From a virus, in the IMG/VR virus record IMGVR_UViG_3300036861_000176, positions 1 through 39,901 of that record: a stretch of 39,901 nt of DNA. One strand, given 5' to 3'. A program made the translations under genes and the position numbers. This document shows, piece by piece, positions 25,087 through 33,478 of this stretch; position 1 is the first letter of the stretch; every line of letters starts with the position of its first letter. The notes under the pieces were generated by a model. That model was given only the letters and a program-made list of their open reading frames with translations, was not told where the DNA came from and did not search any database.

Positions 25087-25700
25087 ACGTAAATAATTTC
25101 CCCAATGTGACCCACTTTTATCGTTGGGTCGGTATAAATTTTAAATCCCTTATCCTTTGCTTTAAAACAGAAATTCCAATCTTCGCCTTCCTTGCATTGA
25201 CCCGTTTCATGAAAAGAAAACTCAAACCACGGCCGTTTTATCTTATAAAATACATCGCATTTTATTAAAATTATTCCTGTGCCTGTGGCGTAACACTCAA
25301 ACACGTCTTTATATTTTGGGTCTGTTTCGGTTTCCAAATTTATATATTTTCCCTTAACAGGTTCAGCTATAGCCATAATTTCCCCTGGTACAATTTTTAT
25401 TTTATATGAACTTCCCCTTGAATGGTACGCAACCCCACAAATGTCTTTTTTGTTACTTATAAGTTTATCCAGCGTATCAGGAGGAAATACCATGTCGTCG
25501 TCTATCATCAAAAGATAATCTGACTTATTGTTAAGTGCCTGGACTGCGATATAATTACGATTCTCGGCGATGGTGTACCCTTCGGATGCGACTACAATAT
25601 GAAAATTATAACCACCATGCGCAACCAATTCCATCAAACACTGAAATGTTTTCGGCTGAATACCCCTATTTGTCGGGCAGGCAATGGTTACTGTATCCAT
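25083..25700 (-). CDS. Glycosyltransferase, GT-A fold
   Basis: A 205-residue protein with CPTNRGIQPKTFQCLMEL at the N-terminus, an ENRN motif, LLMIDDDMVFP (DDD at 67-69, metal and sugar-nucleotide site), GVAYHSRG, and a C-terminal GEDWNFCFKAKDKGF...GHIG. This matches GT2-like transferases in phage genomes. It is clearly paralogous to the gene at 26382-26942. It may glycosylate virion proteins or alter host surface sugars. Confidence 0.8.
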   Translation of the reverse strand: MDTVTIACPTNRGIQPKTFQCLMELVAHGGYNFHIVVASEGYTIAENRNYIAVQALNNKSDYLLMIDDDMVFPPDTLDKLISNKKDICGVAYHSRGSSYKIKIVPGEIMAIAEPVKGKYINLETETDPKYKDVFECYATGTGIILIKCDVFYKIKRPWFEFSFHETGQCKEGEDWNFCFKAKDKGFKIYTDPTIKVGHIGEIIYV

Positions 25701-26392
25701 AGTTTTCCTTCGTATTTTTTCTTAAATACTTCAAACTGCTTATCTGATTCCTTTTTAAACGTTTCGGGGTTATTTTTGAATAACTCTCTAAATGAAGCTC
25801 CGCAGTAATGGTAAATATAGCTTTTTCTGGCAACCACTATGCGATATCCCGCCTGATGAATACGAATACACATATCGTTATCTTCTCCCCCACCAAGTCC
25901 AAACCTTTCATCCCATTCTCCAACCTTATCCATACATTCCTTACTGACAAGAAAACACACCGCCATCAAGTTTAATAAATCCGTATTTTTAATGTACTGA
26001 AACCTCTGTCCGTTATTGTAATCAACGTGCTGTAGTGATTTTGCGCCTCCGAATGTTGGTGTAACCATCCCTACGGTTTTATCATCAAATGCTTTTAACA
26101 TTTCATCTAACCATCCCCTGACAACCACCGTATCATTGTTCAAAAAACAATAGTAATCTCCAGTTGCCAATTTTAAACCAGAATTCATCGCCCCAGAAAA
26201 TCCCTTTGGCTTTTTGTTATGTATAAACTTAGCATCATATCTTTCCAAAAGTTTTGTAATATCCGAGTCTTTACCCTCTTGGACCAAAATCAACTCGTAA
26301 TTTTCAGTGTATTTAACGATGCTATCTAAACATGCCTCAGTTAAATCAGGACGAAACCGTACAGGAATAATAATTGAAACTTTAGTATTCAT
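25688..26392 (-). CDS. Family 2 glycosyltransferase
   Basis: The start at ATG 26392 is preferred because the longer form needs TTG. The 234-residue protein has VSIIIPVRFRPDLTEACLDSI, FLNNDTVV (NND near 85-87), GWLDEML, and the acceptor/base motif GLGGGEDNDMCIRIHQAGY. These are standard GT2 features. It is flanked by two paralogous glycosyltransferase genes, overlapping both. The substrate is unknown. Confidence 0.85.
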   Translation of the reverse strand: MNTKVSIIIPVRFRPDLTEACLDSIVKYTENYELILVQEGKDSDITKLLERYDAKFIHNKKPKGFSGAMNSGLKLATGDYYCFLNNDTVVVRGWLDEMLKAFDDKTVGMVTPTFGGAKSLQHVDYNNGQRFQYIKNTDLLNLMAVCFLVSKECMDKVGEWDERFGLGGGEDNDMCIRIHQAGYRIVVARKSYIYHYCGASFRELFKNNPETFKKESDKQFEVFKKKYEGKLWIQ

Positions 26393-26942
26393 ATAGGCCA
26401 ATATGTGCTGCCTTAACTAATGGGTCACACCATACTTTAAGTCCCGACTTTCTTGCGTTCTTACAAAACACCCAGTCAACGCTTTCTTTTACCATTCCAT
26501 TATCAAACCATATATATCCGTACCACGGTTGCGGAGTTTTTAAGTACACTTCAGTTTTAACGAGCAATAATCCAGTTCCCAAAGCTGCACATTCAAACAA
26601 TTTATCGTGCGGTTGTATGGTATGAAGATACTCAATCACGTAATCCTGTACCTCTGGATACTTTGTTTTGTAAAGACCGCCTATTATGTCCTTATCGTGT
26701 TTCAAGAGTCTGTCTAGCGTGTCCGGCTCATAAATCATGTCATCGTCTACGTGAAATAAATGCGTACACCCTCTTTTTACTGCTTGTGCTGCTATCCAAT
26801 TTCTATTTTCAGCACAATTATATCCTTTAGTGGAAACAATTATCTCTAGTTCATGCTTCGTGTGATTAACTAGTTCTAGTAACGACTTTGCTGTCTTAGG
26901 TTTAATTAATCGGTTGGTCGGTAAACCGCAGGCTATTTTCAT
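26382..26942 (-). CDS. Glycosyltransferase, GT-A fold (paralogue of 25083-25700)
   Basis: A 186-residue protein with CGLPTNRLIKPKTAKSLLEL, CAENRNW, FHVDDDMIYEPDTLD (DDD 66-68), GTGLLLVKTEV and AAHIGLYEY. The order and spacing of motifs equal those of the gene at 25083, so the pair arose by duplication. It overlaps the downstream GT2 gene by 11 nt and the upstream HNH gene by ATGA. Confidence 0.8.
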   Translation of the reverse strand: MKIACGLPTNRLIKPKTAKSLLELVNHTKHELEIIVSTKGYNCAENRNWIAAQAVKRGCTHLFHVDDDMIYEPDTLDRLLKHDKDIIGGLYKTKYPEVQDYVIEYLHTIQPHDKLFECAALGTGLLLVKTEVYLKTPQPWYGYIWFDNGMVKESVDWVFCKNARKSGLKVWCDPLVKAAHIGLYEY

Positions 26943-27535
26943 AAACTGTGCTTATATATCTTTTCAATCTGAGATAGAAATTCTTTAAGTGAATAATTTT
27001 TTTTCATATAATTACACATTTTACAGCATGAAACTGAATTTTCTTTTGTATACCCATCACTATTTTTAATTCTATCAATGCCCTTAGACTGATTAAATCC
27101 TCCACAATATTTACAAGGCTGTAAAACTATATATTTGAACTCTTCCAATAAGATAACGCTTTCTTTCCATTTTTTTTCATGTCTACGCCTTAATAACTTA
27201 TATTTTCCCTTATTAGTTTGATTATATTTTTTATAGCGTAGCTTCCCATCAATAGTCTTTCCATACTCTTTATTATAATTTTTTACTTTTTCTAAATTTC
27301 TTTTAACATAAGATTGGACATACTTGACTCTCTTTTTCTTATTCTCTGGATTTTTAGACCATTCAGCATTTTGTTTATCCTTTTTTTCTTTATTATCTTG
27401 ATACCATTTCTTTCCATATTCACTCATCTGCTTTAAAAGTTTTTCTCTATTTTTCTTCCAATATTCTTTCTGATAAGCTATAACTTTTTTCTTATTCTTC
27501 TCACGCCATTGGCGTTCGTATTCTTTTCTATCCAT
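26939..27535 (-). CDS. Free-standing HNH homing endonuclease
   Basis: A 198-residue, very basic protein. The first 110 residues are repeats of an amphipathic (K/N)KEY..KNR..L type common in free-standing HNH proteins. The catalytic part has CKYCGG, GIDRIKNSDGYT and CCKMCNYMK, a zinc-stapled HNH site. It sits just downstream of the capsid gene and overlaps the next gene by ATGA. It is probably a mobile gene that inserted with the glycosyltransferase cassette. Confidence 0.8.
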   Translation of the reverse strand: MDRKEYERQWREKNKKKVIAYQKEYWKKNREKLLKQMSEYGKKWYQDNKEKKDKQNAEWSKNPENKKKRVKYVQSYVKRNLEKVKNYNKEYGKTIDGKLRYKKYNQTNKGKYKLLRRRHEKKWKESVILLEEFKYIVLQPCKYCGGFNQSKGIDRIKNSDGYTKENSVSCCKMCNYMKKNYSLKEFLSQIEKIYKHSL

Positions 27536-27550
27536 AAGATTATTATTACG

Positions 27551-27568
27551 GGGGGAGAAGCCTCCCCC
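27551..27568 (-). terminator. Strong hairpin after the capsid gene
   Basis: GGGGGAG (27551-27557) pairs with CTCCCCC (27562-27568) around a 4-nt loop, 38 nt after the capsid stop. There is no T tract on the minus strand, so it is more likely an mRNA 3'-stabilising hairpin or partial terminator than a full one. It would favour high capsid expression relative to the genes downstream. Confidence 0.5.
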
Positions 27569-27605
27569 ACATAATAATTATATCATTATAGATATAAACG
27601 TCAAA

Positions 27606-28478
27606 TCACGAGGCAACATTAACATCAATAAAAAACTGTGCCAACTGTGCTGGCCAGTTAAAACTATAGTCAACGCGGCTTGCAATTCCAAGACCAGATG
27701 CCGGAGCATTGGTGGTAACAGAAATCGGCGGGTCTTCAATGAATTTCGCTTTTCCGTACGTTCCTCGCAAAATTCCAAGCTCACCGGTTCTCTTAATACC
27801 GGCAAAAACATGGTTCGCGCTATGAGAATTAGACAGATAATGGTCTACTCCCATATAACGGAATGCCTTTTGAACTGGAATACCATTCTTCAAACTAATA
27901 TCAGCTTCAGTGAAGCCATTAGCTTGAACAAACTCTTCCAAAAGCTCAAAATCCTTTGCGCGCCAGACAATGAAGATACCCCTCTCAACTGCAAATTCTA
28001 CTCCATCATTGGAATATATCTTACGCTTAATAGCGCGAACAAGATTATCAATGTTGGCAGAAGAAACAGTAATGGTAGTGGTATCATCGGCAGCCCCACC
28101 CGTTAAATCGGTAGCACCAAAGTCTTTCCAACTAGCATGTTCGGCAAGCAGGAGAGATTCAATTTTCTCCACTGTTTTCTTGCCGTGAAAGTCAGCGAGT
28201 TCCATTTGGTCAGCATACGTTTGCTGATATCTGTCAGCTTCGTCAATAAAGATTGCCATCTGCTGAATCTTACTGATAGTCATTGTATCAGCAGTCAAGA
28301 CAAAATCTTTATAGGCGTATGCAGTTCCACGAGTGCCAGCAGCCAGAGTTGGCTCGGTACTCATGTAAGAGTTAACAACCGTTCTATTGTCGGAATATTT
28401 TACGTTCAAAATATCCGTCCAAGTGATTGGCTTATTGATTCTGGCTCTCATCTTCATGACGTAATCGTGACGATTATA
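27606..28478 (-). CDS. Major capsid protein, exon 2
   Basis: The frame is open upstream of the ATG at 28457 as far as 28478 (YNRHDYV before MKMRARINKP). Spliced to exon 1 (29119-29136) it gives a 296-residue protein, MANTVV joined to YNRHDYVMKM. The sequence (STEPTLAAGTRGTAYAYKDF, IDEADRYQQ, ADFHGKKTVEKIESLLLAEH) fits HK97-fold capsid proteins of phages with this gene order: portal, scaffold, capsid, adaptor. Without splicing, an N-truncated product from 28457 would lack 13 residues. Confidence 0.85.
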   Translation of the reverse strand, partial: YNRHDYVMKMRARINKPITWTDILNVKYSDNRTVVNSYMSTEPTLAAGTRGTAYAYKDFVLTADTMTISKIQQMAIFIDEADRYQQTYADQMELADFHGKKTVEKIESLLLAEHASWKDFGATDLTGGAADDTTTITVSSANIDNLVRAIKRKIYSNDGVEFAVERGIFIVWRAKDFELLEEFVQANGFTEADISLKNGIPVQKAFRYMGVDHYLSNSHSANHVFAGIKRTGELGILRGTYGKAKFIEDPPISVTTNAPASGLGIASRVDYSFNWPAQLAQFFIDVNVAS

Positions 28479-28485
28479 CTTTTTG

Positions 28486-28857
28486 TTACTTTACATTAAG
28501 ATAATCAATTAAAGACTGTAATAATTTAGGGCTATCTTTTACTTTCCCAAGGATAGTATTACATTTAACACATATCCATCCTCTAAATTTTCCAGTTTTA
28601 TGGTCGTGGTCAAAACAAATTTTTTCTCTATCATTCTTACATATCTCACATTTTTCAGGTCTGGGTCTCCCTGCTATTTCTTCCAATTCTTTAATACGTT
28701 TTAACCACCATTCTTGATTATATTTATAGCGTCTTATTCTGTTTTCCGGATTAGCATACCATGCTTTACTGCGCCGTTTAGCGTCAGCTAAATACTTAGC
28801 GCGTATTTCTGGTTTGCTACGATATTTCTGTTGCGCTCTTGTTTGTGATTCATTCAT
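28486..28857 (-). CDS. Intron-encoded endonuclease VII-type HNH homing endonuclease
   Basis: A 123-residue protein: a basic N-terminal part (residues 1-60), then CEIC (70-73), CFDHDHKTGKFRGWICVKCN (81-100) with the DHDH catalytic motif and paired Cys, and a C-terminal helix (SPKLLQSLIDYLNVK). This is the recombination endonuclease VII-type fold. It stops 8 nt before the intron's 3' end. It would cut intronless capsid alleles and spread the intron. Confidence 0.85.
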   Translation of the reverse strand: MNESQTRAQQKYRSKPEIRAKYLADAKRRSKAWYANPENRIRRYKYNQEWWLKRIKELEEIAGRPRPEKCEICKNDREKICFDHDHKTGKFRGWICVKCNTILGKVKDSPKLLQSLIDYLNVK

Positions 28858-28882
28858 ATAATTTTCTAATAATTATATGTCT

Positions 28883-28911
28883 ATACTATCACAAACTACG
28901 CTATAAATCAA
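28883..28911 (-). promoter_or_regulatory. Possible promoter for the intron-encoded endonuclease
   Basis: The minus strand reads TTGATT (28911-28906), 17 nt, then TAGTAT (28888-28883), with TG one base before the -10 (extended -10). It lies between the intron core and the HNH start at 28857. Separate expression of the endonuclease from an intron-internal promoter is known in T-even introns. Both hexamers are imperfect. Confidence 0.4.
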
Positions 28912-29118
28912 GTCAATGTACGAATAAACATTTCTGTTTATTTCCGCAATTTCTTACTTCAGTTATTTTTGCGGTTCGGACTATCGCATCCCCTTTTACC
29001 ATAAATAGAGGTCTCATCGTTTAGTCTCTTACGCTAGCATTACCCTTGCGCATTGTTACCCTCTTTTAGGGCTTCCAACTCAATTAGATGAGATTTAAAG
29101 TCGTCTATATTAAAGTCA

Positions 29119-29136
29119 AACGACTGTATTAGCCAT
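29119..29136 (-). CDS. Major capsid protein, exon 1 (six codons)
   Basis: ATG GCT AAT ACA GTC GTT (MANTVV) follows a GAAAGTGAATGAT leader, 57 nt after the scaffold stop. The frame hits TGA immediately unless the intron is removed. MANTVV is a usual start of phage capsid proteins, and splicing restores a full-length gene. Confidence 0.8.
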
Positions 29137-29192
29137 ATCATTCACTTTCTATTTAATTTCTAACCAATCAAATGACGACCAGCCAAATTACT

Positions 29193-29810
29193 TTAGTACA
29201 ATATATCGGAGAATTGACTACTTGCTTTATCTTTTTTGAGTCTCGCGTCTATAACTTTTTCAGCGAGTTCGGTATCCGTCGGGGTTTCATAAGTGCCGTC
29301 TGGATTTTTTCTATCAACCCAATAATCTACAGCACCCTTGTTTCCGCCCTTTGGTTTACCGCTTCCTTGTGGCATACCATCTTCGGCCTCCCGTTGAGTT
29401 TGTGATTTTTTGAGCTTCGTTTGAATATGCTCCATTCCCAATACATCGGTTAATGGTAATTTCAAGCGATTTGCTTCATCACGAACAATTTTTTGGTCAT
29501 CGGGATGTTTTATACCCCTACTTTCAAGATAAGCAAGTTTTGCATAATCTGGTTCATTCAATTGTTCCGAACTTTTAGGAGTTTCGGATTCTCCTAGAGT
29601 AATTTTAGAATTACCTTTTGTTGCCTTTTCGGCCTCGGCTTTCCATTTTTTGACTTCGGCCTCGGCTTTCTCGGCACGAATCTTTTGATTTTTTGCGTAT
29701 TCTTTGGCTTTTGCCGCTTCATTCGCTTCATCATTAGATTCGCTTTCAGGAGTAGTGTCCTGGTCACCTTCAGGATTTGAGGCATCCTGATTTTCCAAAT
29801 CATCTAACAT
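29193..29810 (-). CDS. Capsid scaffolding protein
   Basis: The ATG at 29810 (MLDDLENQDASNPEG) is preferred because the longer frame begins with TTG. About 205 residues, acidic N-terminus, a central highly charged coiled coil (AKEYAKNQKIRAEKAEAEV), and a basic GKPKGGNKG segment before a polar C-terminus. That composition and the position directly before the capsid gene are the classic features of scaffold proteins. Confidence 0.75.
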   Translation of the reverse strand: MLDDLENQDASNPEGDQDTTPESESNDEANEAAKAKEYAKNQKIRAEKAEAEVKKWKAEAEKATKGNSKITLGESETPKSSEQLNEPDYAKLAYLESRGIKHPDDQKIVRDEANRLKLPLTDVLGMEHIQTKLKKSQTQREAEDGMPQGSGKPKGGNKGAVDYWVDRKNPDGTYETPTDTELAEKVIDARLKKDKASSQFSDILY

Positions 29811-29854
29811 AGTATTGTTGTTAAGGCAGTACAAACTCTGCCAAATTATAAGTT

Positions 29855-30481
29855 TTAATCAGCATTTGTTAACTCATCTACGATACACACAATATTCTCA
29901 TCATCAACCCTGTAATGAAGTTGCGTACAAGTAAGCTGTGTGTATTCACCTGGGTCAATTACATCGTCATTGGTAGTAACTCCAACCAAATCCATTCCAG
30001 CACCCTTAAGTAGTGTAAGAGTACCACCAGTGGTTGAAGCGTGATGGATTAACCATTGCCTTCTGCTTCCAACACTAGGTAAAATCTGCATCATCGTTGA
30101 AGTGGCAGGCAAAGTCCAACTAAGTCCAGCTTCATCATCGTTATTAAGAATATCTATGTACGTGTAGTTATTTAATTCTTTAAATGTTAATGTGTATGTT
30201 TTCGCATCGGTAGTTGTAGCAAGTTGCTTATCACTACCTGTGATTAAAGACCCATGAATATTCAAATCAAAGAATACGTCAGGGCCAGAAACTGCTCCAA
30301 ATGTTGTATCCGCTGAAACACTTCCAGTTGGGGGATTTGAAACATTGCAGTTATTGCAACCGCCTTCAAATACTGTTCCCACATTTGAACCAGAATAGCC
30401 AAGAACCCAAGCTCCAATACCTAAAACAGCCACCAATGAAATAACTACGTAAAATATTCCATTGTTATTTTTTCTTTCCAT
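29855..30481 (-). CDS. Membrane-anchored beta-rich protein of the head region
   Basis: A 208-residue protein with a transmembrane/signal segment at about 9-28, a CNNC motif near 42-45, and a beta-sandwich-like body (LTFKELNNYTYIDILNN, STTGGTLTLLKGAGMDLVGV). It lies between portal and scaffold genes. It may be a head decoration protein or an exported product, but the N-terminal anchor is odd for a virion subunit. I do not recognise the family. Confidence 0.5.
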   Translation of the reverse strand: MERKNNNGIFYVVISLVAVLGIGAWVLGYSGSNVGTVFEGGCNNCNVSNPPTGSVSADTTFGAVSGPDVFFDLNIHGSLITGSDKQLATTTDAKTYTLTFKELNNYTYIDILNNDDEAGLSWTLPATSTMMQILPSVGSRRQWLIHHASTTGGTLTLLKGAGMDLVGVTTNDDVIDPGEYTQLTCTQLHYRVDDENIVCIVDELTNAD

Positions 30482-30620
30482 ACTTTTTCCTTTCTTTCAA
30501 TTTAGGAGATTCGACCACTTTCTCCTTTTTTTTACCTTTTAATTCTTCCTCAAGCCTTTTTCGCTCCTGTTCCTCGATTTTATCTTTCAATGAGGGAAGT
30601 CGCGCACTTACTAAAGACAT
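30465..30620 (-). CDS. Small highly charged helical protein (51 aa)
   Basis: The ATG at 30620 opens MSLVSARLPSLKDKIEEQER and continues as an almost continuous charged helix ending KERKKYGKKK. It stops at TAA 30465-30467, overlapping the next gene's start by 17 nt. Dense packing and the protein-like helix support it. The function is unknown; a scaffold or portal accessory is possible. Confidence 0.5.
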   Translation of the reverse strand: MSLVSARLPSLKDKIEEQERKRLEEELKGKKKEKVVESPKLKERKKYGKKK

Positions 30621-30642
30621 ACATTTTTGATTATTTGTTATT

Positions 30643-31080
30643 TTATCTAAAAGTTATAGTACTTGTACCCGTACCAGAAGTTTTCACATCAAGAAGTAAA
30701 CCATAGTTAAAACCCACATCAAAAACATACGTTCCTTCTACTTGAGAAGGTTCAATGTATGCTAATTTTCTATTTTGTGGGTCAAAATTTCCCGTAGTGA
30801 GAGACCCGGTTGAAGTTGCATCATAAAGAATAAACTCAACAGTCCCGGCTGACGTTATGATGACTGAACCAAGACCCCCACGACCATTTTTAAGAAGTTG
30901 GTCAGTCCACGCTCCACCAGTTGACGCTGCTGGGGTTGATGTTGCCGTATATTCCTGGCTCTCCACTATACTCCCAAATGGCGTGCTTTGACCATCAACG
31001 AAAAGAGCTACAAAGCCCCCTAGACAGACCCCTAAGACCAATATAATTAATGAATAAAATATTTTTCCCATAGTTTTCAT
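30643..31080 (-). CDS. Membrane-anchored small beta-domain protein
   Basis: A 145-residue protein with an N-terminal hydrophobic helix (about 6-27), a Thr/Ser/Ala linker, and a C-terminal beta domain (GRGGLGSVIITSAGTVEFIL ... YVFDVGFNYGLLLDVKTSGTG). Architecture parallels the protein at 29855-30481, so the two may work together. The start overlaps the upstream stop by one base (TAATG). Confidence 0.5.
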   Translation of the reverse strand: MKTMGKIFYSLIILVLGVCLGGFVALFVDGQSTPFGSIVESQEYTATSTPAASTGGAWTDQLLKNGRGGLGSVIITSAGTVEFILYDATSTGSLTTGNFDPQNRKLAYIEPSQVEGTYVFDVGFNYGLLLDVKTSGTGTSTITFR

Positions 31081-31334
31081 TATTTACCTTTATTAAATTT
31101 ATTAATAGTTACTTTATTGTCTTTATATAATTTTATTTCTATTAAAATCTTCTCAAGTATATTTCTTGCTTCACTGTACGCCCGGTATTGTTCGCCTATA
31201 ATCTCATTAGGTGCTGAACTTTCAATGTTTGGTTTTTGCCGCTCTATACCCTCATTAAAAAAGAAAGTAATCGCTTGCAACATCAAGTCATCGTCATTTA
31301 ACTGTTTAAGTTTTTCTTGAATAATCTCATTCAT
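31080..31334 (-). CDS. Hypothetical protein after the portal gene (84 aa)
   Basis: An 84-residue, mainly helical, charged protein. Its start lies one base after the portal stop (TAA-T-ATG). I recognise no domain. Small helical proteins at this position are often head assembly factors, but that is only positional. Confidence 0.55.
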   Translation of the reverse strand: MNEIIQEKLKQLNDDDLMLQAITFFFNEGIERQKPNIESSAPNEIIGEQYRAYSEARNILEKILIEIKLYKDNKVTINKFNKGK

Positions 31335-31335
31335 A

Positions 31336-33102
31336 TTACTGATTTATATTTTGAGCTTGTTCAGCTTGGCCTAGTTGTTGCAATGGCGCAGTTGTTCCTC
31401 CCCCAGCCATAACCGGAGCCATTTGAGTAGCTGGATTAAACATAATTGGCGATAATCCAGAACTTTCCAAAATCATATTTAGAATCTTTGTCATCTCTAG
31501 GTCTTGGCGTAATTGTGGTGTTGCAATGTATTGGCGCAAAACATTTACCAATTTATCAGTCAAAAGTTCTAAATTCTTTTGCTTTCCTGCAATATTGGTC
31601 ATTACTGAAAGCTCAATATCCTTCATCTCATTCTTTAATATCTCAAAAAATCGCTTTTTACCCTTTTTAGCAGTATCTATTTTTACTTGTTGTTGAAAAT
31701 CAGCAATCAAATCTTCATTAATATCCTGCATACCTAAAATCATCCGTTTTTTAAACTCATTGGTCTTTTTAGTCAAAACCTTTTCAGCTACCATTTGCAT
31801 CTCATCAAACGATAATTCCTGCATGAACTTCTGTTCTTTGACTATTTCAGAAGCTAAATGCGGTAATATCCAATCCCGGTAAATCTCATCCATAAAAACC
31901 GCTAATTTCCCTTGTCGGTACTTATGAAGTCCCTTACCCTCAATTTGTTGCGCCTCATAGAGCTTAAAAGGCGTTCCAGATGACGGTGTTTCTCCCATCA
32001 AAGCGTCTGGCCCTGCACCCACTAATTGAGCGTGTTGGAAAAACCTGTCAACACTTTGATTAAATAGATTTATATTACGAGGAAATGTATCTACTTGAGT
32101 TACCTGTTTTCCTTCCTGTAAGCTCAAAACCTCATTATTTCTTACATTATTAAGATTATTTCGGCTTTTAAGAGTCGGGTCATCTGAAGCAAATATTGTC
32201 TTAGATGCTGAACTCAACATTTCAGAAATCCAAATCTCATTCCAATTTGTCCATATCTGCGGTTCAAATATTTCTTCCACCCCGCCCCTTCCCAACGCCC
32301 TATTTTTTATCTCATCTCTTTTTAAAAACTTAAATGGAGATTCAACCATTTGTTTTTTGAAAAGCGTAACTCCGTGTGCTTGCTTATTTTCATCCTGGTA
32401 AAACGCGACAATTTGTATTTGATTCACGTCCATCTCACTCTCTCCTACAATTTCCTCGTCTTTCATCCATTCAACCGTCATACTCCCGTGAACCTCGTAT
32501 ATTTCAACTACATCCTTATCTTCTTTTTTAAGATGTGAAATAAGAGTCTCAATATCAATATCCGCGCCCTCACCACCCCAGCCACGAAGTTTTGCCTCTT
32601 TTCGTAACTGAGAAAAACTCCACTCGTGTAAAATAGCAAACGGGTTATTTAAAATGTCATGCTGATTACAAAAAGCTAAACTCCGTAAATCTATTACTTC
32701 CGGTTTCGCTTGCTTTGTTTTTCGCACCAATACCCCTCCGTACACGCAGTAATTTTCAACCATTTCATCAATAAACGTGTCTATTTGGTTTTTCAATACC
32801 CAATTATCGTGATATTTTTTTATAAGCAGTGATTTAAAATACTCATCCTGGTTATCCACGTAAATTTCAATGTCTTTCACGTCAAACCCTTCCGTGCGGA
32901 ATTGAATATTTAAAATCGGGAGTATGATATTTTTAAACGGCCGAAGCTCTCTATTGTCATTTTGTTCTGTAAACTGGCTGTTAAGATACAAAAACGACTT
33001 CCGCAAGTGTTCTTTCATTGACCAATCCCAACCATCGGCAAGTTCTACCGGCTTACCGTAGGCTGTTTTTTCCTTTATGATAAAATCAAATATAGTTTCC
33101 AT
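31336..33102 (-). CDS. Portal protein
   Basis: A 588-residue protein placed directly after the terminase region. Portal-like features include FKNIILPILNIQFRTEGFDV near 56-75, a DEYF/KSLL helix, YCVYGGVLVRK near 119, SPFKFLKRDEIKNRALGRGGVEEIFEP (about 255-281), and PDALMGETPSSGTPFKLYEA (about 370). These are typical of podovirus-like portals, which form the dodecameric packaging and ejection channel. The C-terminus is Gln/Ala-rich. Confidence 0.8.
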   Translation of the reverse strand: METIFDFIIKEKTAYGKPVELADGWDWSMKEHLRKSFLYLNSQFTEQNDNRELRPFKNIILPILNIQFRTEGFDVKDIEIYVDNQDEYFKSLLIKKYHDNWVLKNQIDTFIDEMVENYCVYGGVLVRKTKQAKPEVIDLRSLAFCNQHDILNNPFAILHEWSFSQLRKEAKLRGWGGEGADIDIETLISHLKKEDKDVVEIYEVHGSMTVEWMKDEEIVGESEMDVNQIQIVAFYQDENKQAHGVTLFKKQMVESPFKFLKRDEIKNRALGRGGVEEIFEPQIWTNWNEIWISEMLSSASKTIFASDDPTLKSRNNLNNVRNNEVLSLQEGKQVTQVDTFPRNINLFNQSVDRFFQHAQLVGAGPDALMGETPSSGTPFKLYEAQQIEGKGLHKYRQGKLAVFMDEIYRDWILPHLASEIVKEQKFMQELSFDEMQMVAEKVLTKKTNEFKKRMILGMQDINEDLIADFQQQVKIDTAKKGKKRFFEILKNEMKDIELSVMTNIAGKQKNLELLTDKLVNVLRQYIATPQLRQDLEMTKILNMILESSGLSPIMFNPATQMAPVMAGGGTTAPLQQLGQAEQAQNINQ

Positions 33103-33195
33103 TTATTTCTTTCTTTTAGCACGCCTATAAGCGGCTATTCCTTTTTTTGTATAAGAAAAATGCTTCACTCTCTTCCCTACTCGTAATTTTGGCAT
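33103..33195 (-). CDS. Tiny basic protein before the portal (30 aa)
   Basis: MPKLRVGKRVKHFSYTKKGI then AAYRRAKRKK. Peptides of the pattern MPK..GKHFPYTKKG..A are often found just upstream of portal genes in phages. The stop TAA directly abuts the portal ATG with no gap. The function is unknown; its basic charge suggests nucleic acid contact. Confidence 0.55.
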   Translation of the reverse strand: MPKLRVGKRVKHFSYTKKGIAAYRRAKRKK

Positions 33196-33199
33196 ATTA

Positions 33200-33478
33200 T
33201 TATATGTTACTTTTAATCTTATTCTCTAAAAAATATTCCAATGTTTTAGCCCAATGCTGACGAATTATCCTATTGGCGACAATCTTCCTGATACGAAACA
33301 TGTTAAACAAATGTTCATGTTTATCTCTCCCCCTAGATACCGTTAAAACACCCTTTCCCTTTATTTGCTCCCAGCTTAAATTTAAATTCTCAAGAGCCTC
33401 TAAAACAGTTTCTCCTTTACTTTCATATTTCTTTCCCAAAATTTCTAGTGTTACCGTATAATTTTTAGTTTCCGTCAT
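33200..33478 (-). CDS. Hypothetical protein (92 aa)
   Basis: A 92-residue protein with an N-terminal beta part (NYTVTLEILGKKYESKGETV) then helices rich in Arg and Lys. It resembles small phage proteins between terminase and portal, and I know of no defined role. It overlaps the upstream gene by 14 nt. Confidence 0.55.
   Translation of the reverse strand: MTETKNYTVTLEILGKKYESKGETVLEALENLNLSWEQIKGKGVLTVSRGRDKHEHLFNMFRIRKIVANRIIRQHWAKTLEYFLENKIKSNI

Larger units (their letters stand above)
28479..29118 (-). other. Group I self-splicing intron in the capsid gene
   Basis: On the minus strand, exon-1 end AGUCGUU pairs with GACGACU in the intron (P1), ending in the required U.G at the splice site after 29119. 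P3 is UCUCAUC/GAUGAGA, P5 is CCCU/AGGG, P6 is UGCGC/GCGUA, P7 is GACUA (29026-29022)/UAGUC (28982-28978), P8 is CCUCU/AGGGG and P9 is CCGCAA/UUGCGG. The intron would end at G28479, leaving exon 2 starting UAUA, which can pair with AUAUA next to the guide (P10). Removing 640 nt joins the exons in frame. An HNH gene is encoded in the 3' half. Confidence 0.85.

Noticed and set aside
27578-27811. 77-codon minus-strand frame at the capsid end
   Set aside because: Out-of-frame shadow of the conserved capsid C-terminus.
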